A stretch of 64,000 nt of DNA, from assembly GCA_003508835.1 (NCBI GenBank), contig PUFA01000007.1:15647001-15711000 (forward strand), in the 5' to 3' direction. A program made the position numbers and the translations under genes. The notes below the pieces were generated by a model. The model had not been told where the DNA came from. It made no database searches and worked only from the letters and a program-made list of their open reading frames with translations. Within the stretch, counting starts at the first letter, position 1; the number at the start of each line of letters is the position of its first letter. Shown here one piece after another: positions 34,606 to 46,950 of the stretch. The DNA comes from Eonycteris spelaea (taxonomy: Eukaryota > Chordata > Mammalia > Chiroptera > Pteropodidae).

Positions 34606-34666
34606 GTAAGTGGATGATAAATACAAGAAAGGTGAGCCTACTCATCACCATGGTACTAGAATGTTT

Positions 34667-34678
34667 CCCCCCCCCCCC
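34667..34678. repeat. Poly(C) run (12)
   Basis: Twelve consecutive C. Confidence 0.9.
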
Positions 34679-34864
34679 GCCTTGGAAAAAAATGGCTTAA
34701 ATTCTTTAGACCTTTTTTCTTTACCACTATTCTAGATACAATGGCTAATTTATGGCAGTAAAATATTGTTTTTAGATTAAAATGAGTTCATGTTATGGAT
34801 TGGTTTTTTAATAGGCTTTAAGAAATCTATGCTAATATAAGATGAAGTATGCTAATTGGTCATT

Positions 34865-34905
<41 letters not shown>
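34865..34905. repeat. (ATC)13 trinucleotide microsatellite
   Basis: About 13 uninterrupted atc units. Confidence 0.97.
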
Positions 34906-37250
34906 ATCATTGTTCTGGAGTGTATTTCTGGAAACAGCATGGTTTTTGTATAGTTATAATGTTACAAAATGCTTAGCATATCGCCTGGATCTCATGTAAT
35001 GATAGCCATTATTATTCCAAAGGGAATGAGTCAGTCAGAATCTGAAGACTGGTGTAGGCAAACCTCAAAATGAAAATTGCCTGAATCCTTCTAAGGCTCA
35101 CAACATCAAACATGTATATTTTGGCAAATGCTATGTCCCTCATTAAGAAGTAATGTTTCTCTAAAATCTAGTTCCCATAAATCCCACATGTCTTACTGGA
35201 ACATGTTACCACAGAAAACTATTAATGCAATCAAAATTTTGCAAAACGTTTAGCATCTCTAGCAAAACTACTATGTAATTATTACTATTTCACAGCTTAA
35301 GGTTAAGCAGCATTTACTGATTTTACTATTGGGGCGATTTAATGGTATGTCAAATCTCTGGAATGGTAAAATACCTTCAGGTAGGCAGTATCTTTCATCC
35401 ACAAATCCCTGCTATTTACAGCTATCAAAACATCATTACAAGCAAAAGGCAGGGAGATAGAAGGGAACAAATACATGCATTATTCATGAATGTTTTTCTC
35501 TTCTGCCAGCTTTCTCAAAACTTTCCTTCCTTTTGGATATGCCCAGAAGCATGCATTTAGATTAGTTTATTAACAAGATCATTAATCAGGATTCTGTGTT
35601 TTAAAACATCTTGTCAATCAGCAAATAAAGAACAAACAGATGCCTGTAGGAAGATGTGAAATCTAATATAGTTGCAATACATTCAAAATTACCTCAGTTA
35701 TGATTTTTAATTTAATAATTCAAAACTAAAAAATGTGATGTACATGTAATTAATATATACTGTATAAGTCAAAACACATATTCTCAAATATCATAAAACT
35801 TTGCATGTGCCCATCTCAGGAAAAAGTAAGTTTCACTGGCATTTCAAAGTGACTTTACATTTATGATCATTATCTGTCCTATTAAAGATTAGCAGGTGAA
35901 GTAGGAAGTATTTTAAATCCTACTTCTTGAAAATGTGACTTGAGCTCAGAAAAATTACACTTTTTTTTTTGTTTCTCAGTTTTGATGTCTGCAGGTTGAA
36001 AGGAATAATGCCCATTGTCTAACTGATAGCATGCAATGACAATCATTGGACCTAAAGAACTTGAGAGAACATATATATCTTAAGTGTTAGTATTACTGAT
36101 TATGTAATCTTAATGTTAGAGTATTAGTAATCTTCATTATTACTGTTTCATGCTGTAACGTATAAAAATTTCATCAAAACTAGTGCCTTTAAAGATATAT
36201 AAGTTACTACTGATTTTGTAGGTCAGTCTTCATCACAATCCATGTTCAAATTCAAAGCTTCTGGTACCAAAAAAAGATGCATATAATTAGATTCGAAGGA
36301 ATATTTTTGTTCTAATGATGTGGTATATTACATTTTATAGTAAATATATTTTCTGGAAAGTGAAATTACATGGTATGCACAATCATTTGAGTTTGGATAA
36401 AAATGTGAATGTGGAAGAATTTAAAAGTTCTTCATGCTTTTAATAAACGAATATAATTGAGTTCACATCTTTAATTAAAAGCCTGAGATTCAAAACGTGT
36501 TACTTGTGTTATGCTATGGTTGCTTATTAAAATTTTGTGCTAATTGTATATGAAATCTTTGATAATTATTGCATACTCATTTTGATATTTCTTTAGAAAT
36601 TTCTGCAAAATATTTTTTTAATAATGCAATAGTTATTCTTATTTATGAATCAGACATTGTGTTTTGTTTTTAAAAAGAAAAATCTTGCCGTTTCCTTAGC
36701 AATTACAAACTTCAAAGACCCAGGGAAGGACTGCAAAATTTCCCAGGAGCTGATACAGCCAGAATCATAGAAAGATGAAAGTGAATAGTTGCTCTTATTA
36801 TTTTTCATTTCGAGGCTGCCTGTACATTAGTTATTTTGTCAAAAATCAGTGATATGATCATTTTCTTACCAGATACCTACAAAATAATTTAGTCTAACAG
36901 TAGTTCTAAATTTCTCCAAAGTATGTCTATTGTCTATCTGTGACTTGTTTTTTTCATTATTATAATTTTAAAAAAGAAAATACAGTGGTAAAAAAACCTG
37001 AGATAAATATTTTCCTTAGAGTAAATGAGCAAGACTAGGGGAATAGCCAAGAATGAGACCAAGAATTGGATCTGTGGCACAAGATATCAGTTTAATGTTT
37101 GACAAGACACCTTTCCTAGAGGCTTCAGCATTTCGTCTTTAAAATGGATACTTCATTTCTAAGGTAATCTTTCAGTTGTCGAAGATTCTGTGATATAAAA
37201 CATAATTAGAAGTGTCTTTCCATAAATTAATCCCTAAAAAATGTTTTTTC
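34906..37250. other. Unassigned, mostly single-copy-looking AT-rich DNA
   Basis: About 2.3 kb without a named repeat or gene. Confidence 0.35.
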
Positions 37251-37251
37251 T

Positions 37252-37740
37252 TACCCACTGAAAAATGCCCCACCCCAAAAGACGCCTGGCTTCTAATCCT
37301 TGGAACCTGTGACATTACCTTAAATGGTAAAGGACTTTGTAGATGTAGTTACATTTGGGCTGTTAAAATGAAGAATATCCTGGATTATTCAAGTGGTCCT
37401 ATTGTAATCATAAGAGTCTTTATAAGACAAAGGCAGGATGATCAGAAACAGAGAGAAAAAGGCAATGTGATGATGGAGGCAGCAGTAGAGTGAGATTGGA
37501 AGATGCTAAGCCACTGAAGACAGAGAAAGGGGCCGCTAGCCAGGGAATTCATGTAGTCTCTATACAATAAAAACGTCAGCAAATGTCCTTTCCCTTGTAC
37601 CTTCTGGAGGGGATGCAGTTTGGTTGACAGCTTGAATTTTAACTTCTCATCTCCAGAACTGTTAAAGAATAAGTTTGTTTTTTTTTTTTAAGCCACTACA
37701 TTTGGGGTCATTTGTTAGAGCAGCAGTAGGCAATATACCT
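37252..37740 (+). mobile_element. MLT1-type MaLR LTR (solo)
   Basis: 'atgccccaccccaaaagacg', 'gaatatcctggattattcaagtggtcct', 'taagagtctttataagacaaaggcagg', 'aaggcaatgtgatgatggaggcagcagtagagtgag', 'tctccagaactgttaaagaataagtttg' and 'aagccactacatttggggtcatttgttagagcagc' run in the order of MLT1 LTRs, including the poly(A)-signal region. A T/A run at 37677-37691 is expanded. No internal region is present. The 93-codon frame inside it is not a gene. Confidence 0.85.
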
Positions 37741-38225
37741 GCCCAATAAGGTGATAATGACATATCACAGATGGTGAACTTAGTGGCTTAAAAATGTTAT
37801 TTTGGACTTGGAATATCTAGAACTGTACCTATCCCTAATTGTGAATTTTGAACTACTTTTTCTAGAAGAAATATTTGTAAGTGTTTGAAACAAAAGCTAA
37901 CAGAGGTGGCCAAACAATTTTTTTAGTGTTCTTTTTGCTCCAAACTTATTTTCCCCCAAATATCTATTCATATTTTTTTAAAATGTGAAAAGTACATTGG
38001 TAAAAAGGATTCAATCATATTGTGGAATAATTTTAATGTTATAACTTAGTATATATTGTTTACCGAGTATTAACAAAATCTTCAAAAGAGATTTAAATGA
38101 TATATGAAAAAAGCTCTTTGAAGGAACTATGGATAGTTTTTTGGGGAGTAGGCAATCAATTCTGAAAGTGCTATTTTTCTCTCAATCAAAGGACATTAAA
38201 ATTGGTACAAGATATAGTATTTATT
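37741..38225. other. Unassigned DNA
   Basis: No family recognised. Confidence 0.3.
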
Positions 38226-38229
38226 AGAA

Positions 38230-38425
38230 AGTTCAGCAACATGGATTCTGGGCTGCTGCCAAATCCTAGCTCAACTGCTTACTAAGTTTGTGACTTAGGA
38301 AAAGTTATTTATTCTATGCCGTATTTACTCTTTTTTAAAATATAATTTAAGTTGGGAAAAGTATAAGAATTAATATATGCTGCACTTTGATTAGTATCTG
38401 GTACAAACGAAATAAAATTTCCTTT
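38230..38425 (+). mobile_element. MIR SINE
   Basis: 'gttcagcaacatggattctgggctgctgccaaatcctagctcaactgcttactaagtttgtgacttaggaaaagttatttattc' is the sense MIR head and core, with a decayed tail. Confidence 0.75.
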
Positions 38426-38855
38426 TAAATGTGTTAGTTATTTTTATCACTGCTGTTCTTATTTAATCCCTGAGAAGTACAAGTAGTAACAAGTTTTCGC
38501 TTTTTTATTTACAAGATATAATGTTGTTTGTATTCCATCATAAGACAGTTACTGTGTTCCATTATAAAGTGAATACATTCCTTAATTGGTAGGAGGACCT
38601 GCAGAATTCCCTCTAATTTCTTCTCATTTTATGGAATAGAGTTTTAATATAAAAATGATTGATTCATGTAGAAGCATAGCGTTGCTGCTGGCTTTGAAGA
38701 CAGAGACAGGAGTCATAGCTGCAAGTGTTAACAGTTTTTAACTCTTGTTTTAAAGTAGCTTGTCCTGTATAGGCAGGATATTTTTAAGTCAACTGATTTG
38801 AATTCTTGAAAGAGGATTCAACTTTGAAACAGAAATTTCCTGACCACACAGTTTT
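38426..38855. other. Unassigned DNA
   Basis: Nothing recognised. Confidence 0.3.
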
Positions 38856-38859
38856 CTTT

Positions 38860-39395
38860 TTTAAGTTTATTGGGGTAACATTGGTTAATACAATTATATA
38901 ATTTTCAGTTGTACATTATAATTTGATTTCTATATATTCTATTGTATAATTACCACCCAAAGTCTAGTTTCCTTCAGCTACCATATATTTGATCCCCTTT
39001 ACCCACTTCACCCTCCCCCTACCCCCCTTAATTCTTCTAATTCTCTCCTTTACCCCATCTACCTCTCCCCTTCTCCCCGCCCCCCACCCTCTGGTAACCA
39101 CTAGTCCATTGTCCATGTCCATGAGCCTCTGTTTGTTTGTCCTGTTCATTTGTTGCTTTTAGGTTTATATCCCACATATACGTGAAATCATGTGATTTTC
39201 AACCTTTTCTGTCTGGCTTATTTCACTTAGCATGGTTGTCTCAAGGTCCATCCATGTTGTTGCAAAAGATAGTATATCATCTCTTCTTGTGGCTGAGTAA
39301 TATTCCATTGTATATATGTACCTCAGCTTCTTTAGCCATCATCTGTCATAGGACACTTCAGTTGCTTCCATGTCCTGGCCATCACACAGATTTTT
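38860..39395 (-). mobile_element. LINE-1 3' end
   Basis: Antisense: 'ttaagtttattggggtaacattggttaata', 'taccacccaaagtctagtttcc', 'tatatttgatcccc', 'accctctggtaaccactagtccattgtcc', 'ttctgtctggcttatttcacttagcatgg', 'tccatccatgttgttgcaaa', 'gtggctgagtaatattccattg'. 5'-truncated, no coding potential. The C-rich spacer at 39010-39090 is typical of the 3' UTR polypurine tract. Confidence 0.93.
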
Positions 39396-40375
39396 AATTG
39401 GTAAGTTTTTAAATTGAAGAGAGTCAATGAGCATTTTCTCAAAATTGAAATTTTAAATTTTCAATGAAAAATTATTATAAAATGTTTTTATTATAATGAG
39501 GGTTTTTAAGAATTTTTTAAACCCCTACTTTGATCAAGGCAAACTTTGTCTTGCATGTTGATTTCAAACTAGATTTATTTTTATCACAGTTGTGTAATGA
39601 TTCATGTATATAGCAGACAATATTTCGAAATACTAACAATTATTTTCTTGTAATTCTTTATCAAACCTCATCCCTCTTTGCCAGCTAAAGTACCTCGAAT
39701 CGATTTTCCTAGAAGTCAAGTTTTATATTTTGAGCTTTATATTGGACTTGTTGTGCCATAAGGAAGATAATTTGGAGCATGATGAAAGCCTCTGTTACCT
39801 TTCCCCAAAAGTAAGAATCTCTATTCTTAAGCATTGGGAGTCTCTGAGAAAAGCAGAGGTCTTAGATCTGGATGGTCCTTTCTTCCTGTTTCCTCACTTT
39901 GCAGCACGTTCCTGGGGTAAGGAATCATATAGCACTGAAACAGCGGGAGGATCTAGAGCAGAGGACTGGAACAAGCATACATACACAATATCTTGAGGTA
40001 CCTGAACATGAAATGGCATTAAAAGAAATATCTGAGTGCATTGTCTTAAGTTAGTCACAGTGCAACAGTAGAGAGTACAAAGAGAGAGCGGCACTTTTGT
40101 GTGTGTTTTCATAATGTTGTTGTTTATTTTTGTTCGTATAAGATTCATTCATATATTTCTAGGGAAAAGCAAAAAAAAAACTACAGAGTTGGTTTTAAAT
40201 CAGAATCGTGGATAAGTAGATATTTTTTAAATTAAAGCATCTGTTCATCCAACATGATAGTTTCAGAACCTCTTATTTCTAGGCACAGGGAAAGCATGGC
40301 AAAGGTTGAAACATGAAAAACATGATGCGTGTGGGCAACGGAAAGCAGTTGTTTGAGAGAGCAGTGCTTTTTGTT
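39396..40375. other. Unassigned DNA
   Basis: No family recognised. Two overlapping short frames at 39730-40054 have no motif. Confidence 0.3.
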
Positions 40376-40377
40376 TC

Positions 40378-40714
40378 TCAAGGCCGAAAGCTTCCTGTCA
40401 TATGACTCTACGTGACGAAGGCTCCTACTCTCCTGCAGGGAAGAAGTGACTTAATTTTATTTGTCAGTTTGGAAGGAGGAGCCTGATGTGTGGATTCAGT
40501 CATATTGTCCCAGCTCCCAGGAAACTTATATCTTTTACTATTTCCAGGCTGTAAGTCTTGCAGGGGAGGCCCAAGCATGTGGAGGGGGGCGTCATGGTTT
40601 TCCAGGGCAGCCTATGACTCTCTGGTGTTCATTAGTAGGAAATGCATTTGTCTTTCTATATAAGCTATATAATAAAGGTGATATTTTGGCCTCCATACCC
40701 CTGATTCCTCTCTA
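40378..40714. other. Unassigned segment with LTR-like 3' texture
   Basis: A moderately GC-rich block ends in 'tctatataagctatataataaaggtgatat', a TATA-like box next to an AATAAA signal, followed by 'tggcctccatacccctgattcc'. That arrangement is reminiscent of an LTR promoter/poly(A) region, but I cannot name a family. Confidence 0.25.
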
Positions 40715-40717
40715 GCC

Positions 40718-40755
40718 TCATTTTTTTTTTGTTTTTTGTTTTTTGTTTTTTTCTT
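40718..40755. repeat. T-rich (GTTTTTT)n tract
   Basis: Repeated gttttttt units. Confidence 0.85.
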
Positions 40756-40764
40756 GCAAATTAA

Positions 40765-41015
40765 TACAGCAAATGTAACAATGATAATATATAACTGTAT
40801 AAGCACATAGACTACTTACTATGTGTCAGGAACTGTTCTGAGTACTTTAATAATGCTTCAATCATATTATTATCTTCATTTTTCACAAGAAACTCAGACA
40901 CACACATGCTAATTGGGGTACCCAAGCTTACACAGATGGTGAGCGGTGGGCTGGAATTCAAACCAGGAGCATGGGCTCCACTTTGTACATGCGCTGTAAG
41001 ACCGCAGGTTTTCTT
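40765..41015 (-). mobile_element. MIR SINE
   Basis: 'ctacttactatgtgtcaggaactgttctgagtactttaataatgc', 'ttcatttttcacaagaaactcagacac', 'gggtacccaagcttacacagatggtgagcggtgggctggaattcaaaccaggagcatgggctcc' give a nearly full antisense MIR. Confidence 0.88.
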
Positions 41016-42015
41016 TTAAAGTTCCCTCAAATCCTAGTTCTGTGGAAACATTAGACTTGAAAAGATGGCCCAGATTTGACCTGAGTGACAATAATCAGGA
41101 AGTGCTTAGTGACTGGTTAGAGAAATCTGAAAACAGGATATGTTCACCACCCCCTTCCCCATCCCCAGACTTTCATATTAGAAAAATTTCCCCCGGCCCC
41201 CAAATTAAGTACAACCTTTCGTAAAGTGGTCAGAATATCTGAAATGCATGGGATTTTGTTATAAGCATTAATATAGATTATAGAAAAATATACTTACATT
41301 TCTTGTTCATCTGAATTCATGGGCTGAGATTTGTGTTTGCCGCATCAGAGTGGTAACTCAGAGTTCTATAGTATTGAATCGAGCACATTCAGTCAATTAA
41401 ACATATCGGTAAGCTATGCGTGCTGCTGTAACCATATTTAATAAGATAGGCACTTAGTTTTGCTGGGAAAAGATTAAGGTAATTCACTGGTTTATCTGAA
41501 ATGGAAATTATAGAACTTTGATTTGCCTCAGTGTTTCAGTAAAAATAAATAGGTAGAAATTTCAAAATATATTACCTACTTGATTATACATAAATCTAAA
41601 TATTGACATAGACGTGGTATTGAATAAAACTCATTTGAAGCTTTTGGAATCTTAACAATTAGTGCTTCTCAATGCAACAAAAATGACATGACTAAGTCTT
41701 GACAACAGCTTTTATCTGGGCTGTTCTTTTTGTAGTTTTTCTTTTTGTTGCAACCTGGCGTCACTGCTTACTTAAAAAATAGTATGTTAATAAATTAGTA
41801 CAGATTTATCTATGTTTCTTTTTGTATCACATATTTTACAAAAACAGTCTTTCTCAGTCATTATTTTATATATATTATGTGAAATAAGCACATTGAAGAA
41901 TCAAAATATCTCTGAATTGAATTGTGATTATTTCAAATAAATTTAAACTATTTGTTACAACCCTTCAAATGACATATTTTGCAGTAGTTTGCTATCTATT
42001 ATATTTGTTGAACTA
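41016..42015. other. Unassigned DNA
   Basis: About 1 kb with no family recognised. Confidence 0.3.
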
Positions 42016-42017
42016 AC

Positions 42018-42160
42018 AGTAATATTCATTTACACATTCTTTTACTCAAGCACATTAATTGACTGCCAAATGCCAGCGATTATATGAATACTGAGAATAC
42101 AGCTTTGAGAAATTTCCTTCAATAATGTTTATATTATAGCACTAAATTTAATAAGTGGTA
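42018..42160 (-). mobile_element. L2 LINE 3' end
   Basis: 'tttactcaagcacattaattgactgccaaatgccagcgattatatgaatactgagaatacagctttgag' resembles the antisense L2 terminus. Diverged. Confidence 0.45.
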
Positions 42161-42324
42161 AGAATAGATTTCCTTGCCTTACATCAGACCTAAGGGTAAC
42201 AAATTATGACTTTACCACTAAGCATGGCACCAACTGTAGGTTTTAATAGATGTTATTTATTGAGAATATTCTCTTTTATGATATGGTGTATGACAGTGAT
42301 TAATTTTATTTTTAAAGTGTTCTT

Positions 42325-42775
42325 TTCTTTTTTAAGCCACTTTATTGAGGTATGACTTACATGTGAAAAGCTGAACATATTTAATGTTATACAACTCAGT
42401 GAGTTTGAGAATAAGTATATACCCATGAAACCATTACCACCAATGCCATAAACATGGCTATCACCTCTCAAAATTTCCTCCCATCACCTTTTTATCATTA
42501 ATTTTGTTGTAAGAATGCTTACCATAGATCTGCCCTCCTAGCAAATTCTATGTATACAATATACTATTCTTAGCTATAAACACTATACTGTATATTAGAT
42601 CTCTATAACTTGTTAATTTTGTATAACTGAAGCTTTATACTCTTTAACTATTACTTCCCCATTGTCCCCTACCCCCCAACCTCTGGCAGCTACCATTCTC
42701 CTCTCCGCTTCTATGAGTTTGACTATTTCAGATTCCACATATAAGTGGGATCGTAGAGTGTTTGCCTTCCTATGT
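42325..42775 (-). mobile_element. Older LINE-1 3' UTR
   Basis: 'ccactttattgaggtatgacttacatgtgaaaagctg', 'acaactcagtgagtttgag', 'gaaaccattaccaccaatgcc', 'ataaacatggctatcacctctcaaaa', 'cctctggcagctaccattctcc', 'tttgactatttcagattccacatataagtggg' follow the antisense 3' UTR of an old L1. Confidence 0.88.
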
Positions 42776-43145
42776 CTGGCTTCTCTGTCGTGGCAGTCTC
42801 AGGGTGGTCTAACTTCTGACACGGCAGCTCAGGAGCATGGCCCTTTCTGGCCTACTGTCAGACGGCGCATGGCATGATTGTCTCTCCATTCTCTTACAAG
42901 CTCATCCAGATTTCAGGGGATGGGTACTTAGATCTTCCCTCCTGGTGGCAAGAATATTAGAGAATTTGAAGTCGTGTTCCAAAATCACCACACCATGTGT
43001 AGTTTTGTATTCGGCTTCTTTACTTAACATTATACTATAAACATAAAGTGCCTCTCTTGTAAACATCATTTCAACACCTCCCTGGCATGGTCTAGCACTC
43101 CTAGTCAAAATTTTTACTCTGGATGCAACTATCAACTTATAGTGC
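42776..43145. other. Repeat-like segment, family not named
   Basis: It begins abruptly at the L1 boundary with 'ggcttctctgtcgtggcagtctcagggtgg' and runs to 'ccaaaatcaccacacc'. The texture recalls old mammalian interspersed repeats that I cannot assign. Confidence 0.35.
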
Positions 43146-43775
43146 TATCGAATGATTTAGGTGTCAAAAAGGTAGTGTCTTTATACAAGATACATCTTCA
43201 TAATAAGGAATTATTAGAGAATAGAACTACTTTGTGAATATTTAGCCAGGTAAAATTATTCTGAAAGAGCGTCCTCATATAGAAATACATTTTTTAGTAC
43301 TTCATTGGAAATTACAGGGCCTATTTAATTTTGTAAAAGAATATTAGTTATTTATGTATTTTAGCAAGTGCAATATAATAATCTTAGAACTACTAAACAG
43401 CAAGATTTCTGCTGCATCAGCCAATCCATGTTTGTATCTACAACTCTGTGAAAAGCCAATAAAGCAAAAAAAGCTTATTCATCTTGCTAAAGGGCTGTAA
43501 GCTCTATTTATTTAAAATGGAGTTTGGAGATTGATTTTTTCCATTTTGATATGAGTTGCGTGTCACTTTCATTTAGTGACATCAAATGTTAAGCCTCAGT
43601 AAAACTGCCCAATAGAAGAAAAAATATGATGTTGATTCAGTGATAAATAATTCCTAGATGATAGAGAATGGTAACTCTGAGATTAGTTGCATAGATTTAA
43701 AAATACATAAATAAAGCTGGCAATGTGTCTAGTTTAGAGAGGCTTTTATTTAGTAAAAAAAAGATACTATTATAG
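43146..43775. other. Unassigned AT-rich DNA
   Basis: Nothing recognised. Confidence 0.3.
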
Positions 43776-43777
43776 TA

Positions 43778-44020
43778 TACACACATACCTCATTCTACTG
43801 AGGTTTGTTTGCTTTATTATGCTTCACGGATCTTCACGGATGTTGCCTTTATTTGTTTTTTTTTTTTTGTTGTTGTTGTTGGTTTTTTTGTTTGTTTGTT
43901 TTACAAATTGAAGGCAAGACCCTCCACAAGCGAAATGATTACAACTCACTTTAGTGTGGTACGTTTTATCGTGGTGTTCTGGATGTGAACTCTCAATATC
44001 TCTGAGGTATGCTTGTGCCA
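43778..44020. mobile_element. Tigger-like DNA transposon, internally deleted
   Basis: The right end read on the minus strand is 'cacaagcatacctcagagatattgag', close to the Tigger terminal inverted repeat (CAGGCATACCTCGGAGATATTG). The left end is 'cacacatacctcattctactg', preceded by the dinucleotide TA expected at a mariner/Tigger target. Inside are 'tttattatgcttcacgg' and 'ttacaaattgaaggcaagaccc', which match Tigger-family internal sequence. A T/GTT-rich tract at 43851-43902 has expanded. There is no transposase. Confidence 0.7.
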
Positions 44021-44940
44021 CTTCAATTGAAAACCTTGGCTGGAGTATATGTCATAACTGGTAAACTGGAAGGAAACAAGAAACCAGAGACTCCTAAAGT
44101 AGACCTACTTTTAGTGACTCTTCCTCCAAATCCATCATGTTCCTGCAATTCAAGTTTGGAACATTGCTGTTATCAGTGACACATACTTCATCCTAGCTTT
44201 CCTTTTATAGCCAGTGTTTGGGTCGTACTGAATTTTCCTCTAAGATATTCTTTGTATCCATTTCCTCTCTTTCATTTTACAGTTGCTTGCTATCTTGCCG
44301 TCTTAGAATATGAGAGGGTGAATACTGATTTTCTAAGGCTGAAACTGCCTTTCTAATTGAATTTAATTGTTTTAGGTAGGACAGCTCCTTCATTAAATTC
44401 TTAATTTTCCCTATATGTTTAAATAAAAATATTATGTATGAGTGAGACCCATGGAGGCATTTAAATTTGTGAAGGCTTTATGTCCAAATCATCTCACAAA
44501 TGGTAAAAGCTACCTTTGCACATATTTCTTGCTTCCATCCATCCACTCTCAGCCACAAACATTTCATACTAATCCTCATTGTAGAAAAAGCTACAATAAA
44601 CTCCTTTAAATACCTGTACTCGTGTGTCATCCCCCTTTTGTAACTTTCCATGAATCATGATAGTCTAGTATCATGTATGTTTTATGATTCAGTCCTATTG
44701 TGCTTCTGCAAACATATCTCCTCGTCTGCCTCATCATGGCCCCTCCACTCAAGTAAGACTAGCTGAGCGGATGCGATGTATGTACTTCAGTTCACAACTT
44801 TAAAGTATCTAATTCCATCTTCATTAGAAGGCATCAAGGTTGTTTCAAATAATATTCCAAGACATGATAAGCAGGCATAGAAAAATCTAGACATCGACTA
44901 TAATTATTTCTTATAGTATAAGGTTACAGATCCATTGCTG
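44021..44940. other. Unassigned DNA
   Basis: About 0.9 kb with no family recognised. Confidence 0.3.
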
Positions 44941-44944
44941 GACT

Positions 44945-45218
44945 GGAAAATAATGATAATAGGTAATACTTATCAGAGACTTAACAATGAGCCAGTTTCT
45001 AGACACACACACACACAAATGACATATGCTGTCTGTTTTATTTAATCCTCACAATGACGTGCTCCTGGAAGAGGTGCTGTTATTACCTGCCCTGTCTAGC
45101 TAGGAACCTGAACAACAGATGCTTTATGGTGCTCGCCCATGGCGCCCGTCGGGAAGTGGCAGAACTGGGATTTCCATTCAGCAGGTTTGACTCTAGATAG
45201 GTAGTTCCAGTCACTATT
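44945..45218 (-). mobile_element. MIR SINE
   Basis: 'ggtaatacttatcagagacttaacaatgagccagtttct', 'tttaatcctcacaatgacgtgctcctggaagaggtgctgttattacc', 'cgtcgggaagtggcagaactgggatttccattcagcagg' match the antisense MIR. A short CA run at 45005-45019 lies inside it. Confidence 0.8.
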
Positions 45219-45235
45219 CACTATCATCAATAACG

Positions 45236-45535
45236 GAAAAAAAAAAAATACAAATCCAAAAAGGCGTGAAGCTGCATAGACACTAAAAAGGATAGAGGGT
45301 TTCATTTTATCACATTTATTTGAGTGCCTATATGCACCCTGAATGTTGAAGGATTAGAATATATTGCCATACACGACAAACGTCCCTGACTTAATGGGAC
45401 TTATAGTGGAAGGCAGCAGAAAACTCAGGTAGGAGCAAAGCATATAGATACACCTTATATTAACAGGATATTCTTTAAAAGTGCTGAATGTGCTGTTCAG
45501 TGAATGGTTCAACTTGGTTTAAGTGCACAGGGTCA
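45236..45535. repeat. Partial duplication, copy A
   Basis: 45245-45305 ('tccaaaaaggcgtgaagctgc...cactaaaaagga') matches 46965-47027 in the same orientation at roughly 84%. 45481-45533 ('gaatgtgctgttcagtg...') matches 47038-47090 in inverted orientation at roughly 90%. The spacer here is an L2-like segment of about 175 bp. See the findings. Confidence 0.8.
45306..45450 (-). mobile_element. L2 LINE 3' end
   Basis: 'tttatttgagtgcctatatgcaccctgaatgttgaagg', 'atacacgacaaacgtccctgacttaatgggacttatagtgg' match the antisense L2 terminus. Confidence 0.55.
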
Positions 45536-45779
45536 TTGCCAAGGGCATTCTGTGAAAAGTTTTTAACTTTCAAAGAGTTGCTTAAAATTTTAAGTAGATT
45601 TGTTCCCACTTTACATAAATAGAAACTACTAGGAAAAATTAATGCCAAAGTCAATTTCTTGAGAAGAGATGGTTCTTATTCTTCTTTTGAAAGTTATCAT
45701 ACTTGTCATTTATTTTGTATTTAATAAATATGCATGGTGACTTAATCGATGGATTGTGTCATAAATAACAATTATATGA

Positions 45780-45780
<1 letters not shown>
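45536..45780. other. Unassigned DNA
   Basis: Nothing recognised. Confidence 0.3.

Positions 45781-45781
<1 letters not shown>

Positions 45782-45826
<45 letters not shown>
45782..45826. repeat. (GT)22 microsatellite
   Basis: Twenty-two uninterrupted gt units, likely polymorphic in length. Confidence 0.97.
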
Positions 45827-45828
<2 letters not shown>

Positions 45829-46825
45829 AGTTGCAAATATATTTAAAAACCTTTAATGGGACTTCTCAATTTTATTGGATGGCCCTTCTGAGAATGTTCA
45901 GATATTTTGAGAAATTACAATTTTGCATGGCCAGCGAATATTCTCGAGTAGTTTTACCAATTTTTTCATTTAAAAAGACTATGAACAAGTGTATGAACAA
46001 GAATAGTAGATGGGCTCCTCTATAATGGTCATCTCATAACTTTTTAAAATCCGGGCAATGATAACGACAGCTTTAGATACTGTTTTGGGCCAGAAGTACC
46101 TCTTACATCTCTATCAGTTACTTATCTTTCATAAAAGTAAGGATCCCTGAACATCTTCAGAGACTTGAATTCTCCATTGATTTGGAGGAAGAGAAAATAG
46201 AAGGCTATGAAGAATCCTAGAAGACCTGTTTCTTGCATTGAACTGTGGCAGACAATGATGTATCACCAAACACATACACACAATTTTTCTTAAAGCACTT
46301 TAACTTAGTTAACCCACCTAATATGAATATATCAGTATCATTTATTGGAAAACTATTATAGACTTGGATATAAAGTGATGAATTTTTCAAAAAAATTAAA
46401 ATCTTAATATTTCCCTCTCTAGTATTGTACCATATATATGTGTCTTAAAATGATAATACATGTTTTGGAAAGAATTTAGTGACGGATTACATAAATAATA
46501 TGAAGTCTGAAATTATATCATCTACAGTTAAAACAGCTGTAAAAAAAACATGTTTTTTTCTTTTTAAATGAGATTGTAAACTGTAAGAAGCAACCACAGT
46601 GAGGTTCGTGAGCAGCAGGAACTGAGGCAAATACACTCCTTCAGAGGAAAAATCATTCTGAAGATGTGGTCCTTACTTATAGGTCTGCCTAGTACTCAAA
46701 CTATGTTTGATGACTATTTGAGAGGTTCATTTAATGGGCTTTGTGGTGAGGATCTATTGAAAGAAAGACTCCCCTACTTCTTTCATTTATATTTTAAATA
46801 AATAGTGATACTCTTTGCACCAAGG
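45827..46825. other. Unassigned AT-rich DNA
   Basis: About 1 kb with no named repeat or gene. Confidence 0.3.
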
Positions 46826-46827
46826 CA

Positions 46828-46948
46828 ACATAGTGCGATTGTTTATGATGATGAATATGGTCCCAAGGCAGCCTACTTGGAGCCAATGCCAAGTTAAACA
46901 GTCCATAGAATTGGGTCAGTCACAGTGATTCTGCATTTGAAATGTAAT
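46828..46948 (+). mobile_element. Probable MIR fragment
   Basis: 'acatagtgcgattgtttatgatgatgaatatggtcccaaggcagcctacttggagccaatgcc' resembles the sense MIR head (agtggttaagagc...gactctggagccagactgcc). Confidence 0.4.
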
Positions 46949-46950
46949 GA

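Noticed and set aside
34865..34905. Array considered as a CRISPR or satellite unit
   Set aside because: Simple ATC trinucleotide repeat. No spaced repeats anywhere in the window resemble CRISPR, and the genome is eukaryotic.
34100..37740. Two same-strand MaLR LTRs as 5' and 3' LTR of one provirus
   Set aside because: The two LTRs belong to clearly different subfamilies, and the 2.6 kb between them has no retroviral-like sequence.
42776..43145. Possible exon or pseudogene beside an L1
   Set aside because: It begins at the L1 boundary and has an interspersed-repeat texture. No codon periodicity or known protein was recognised.
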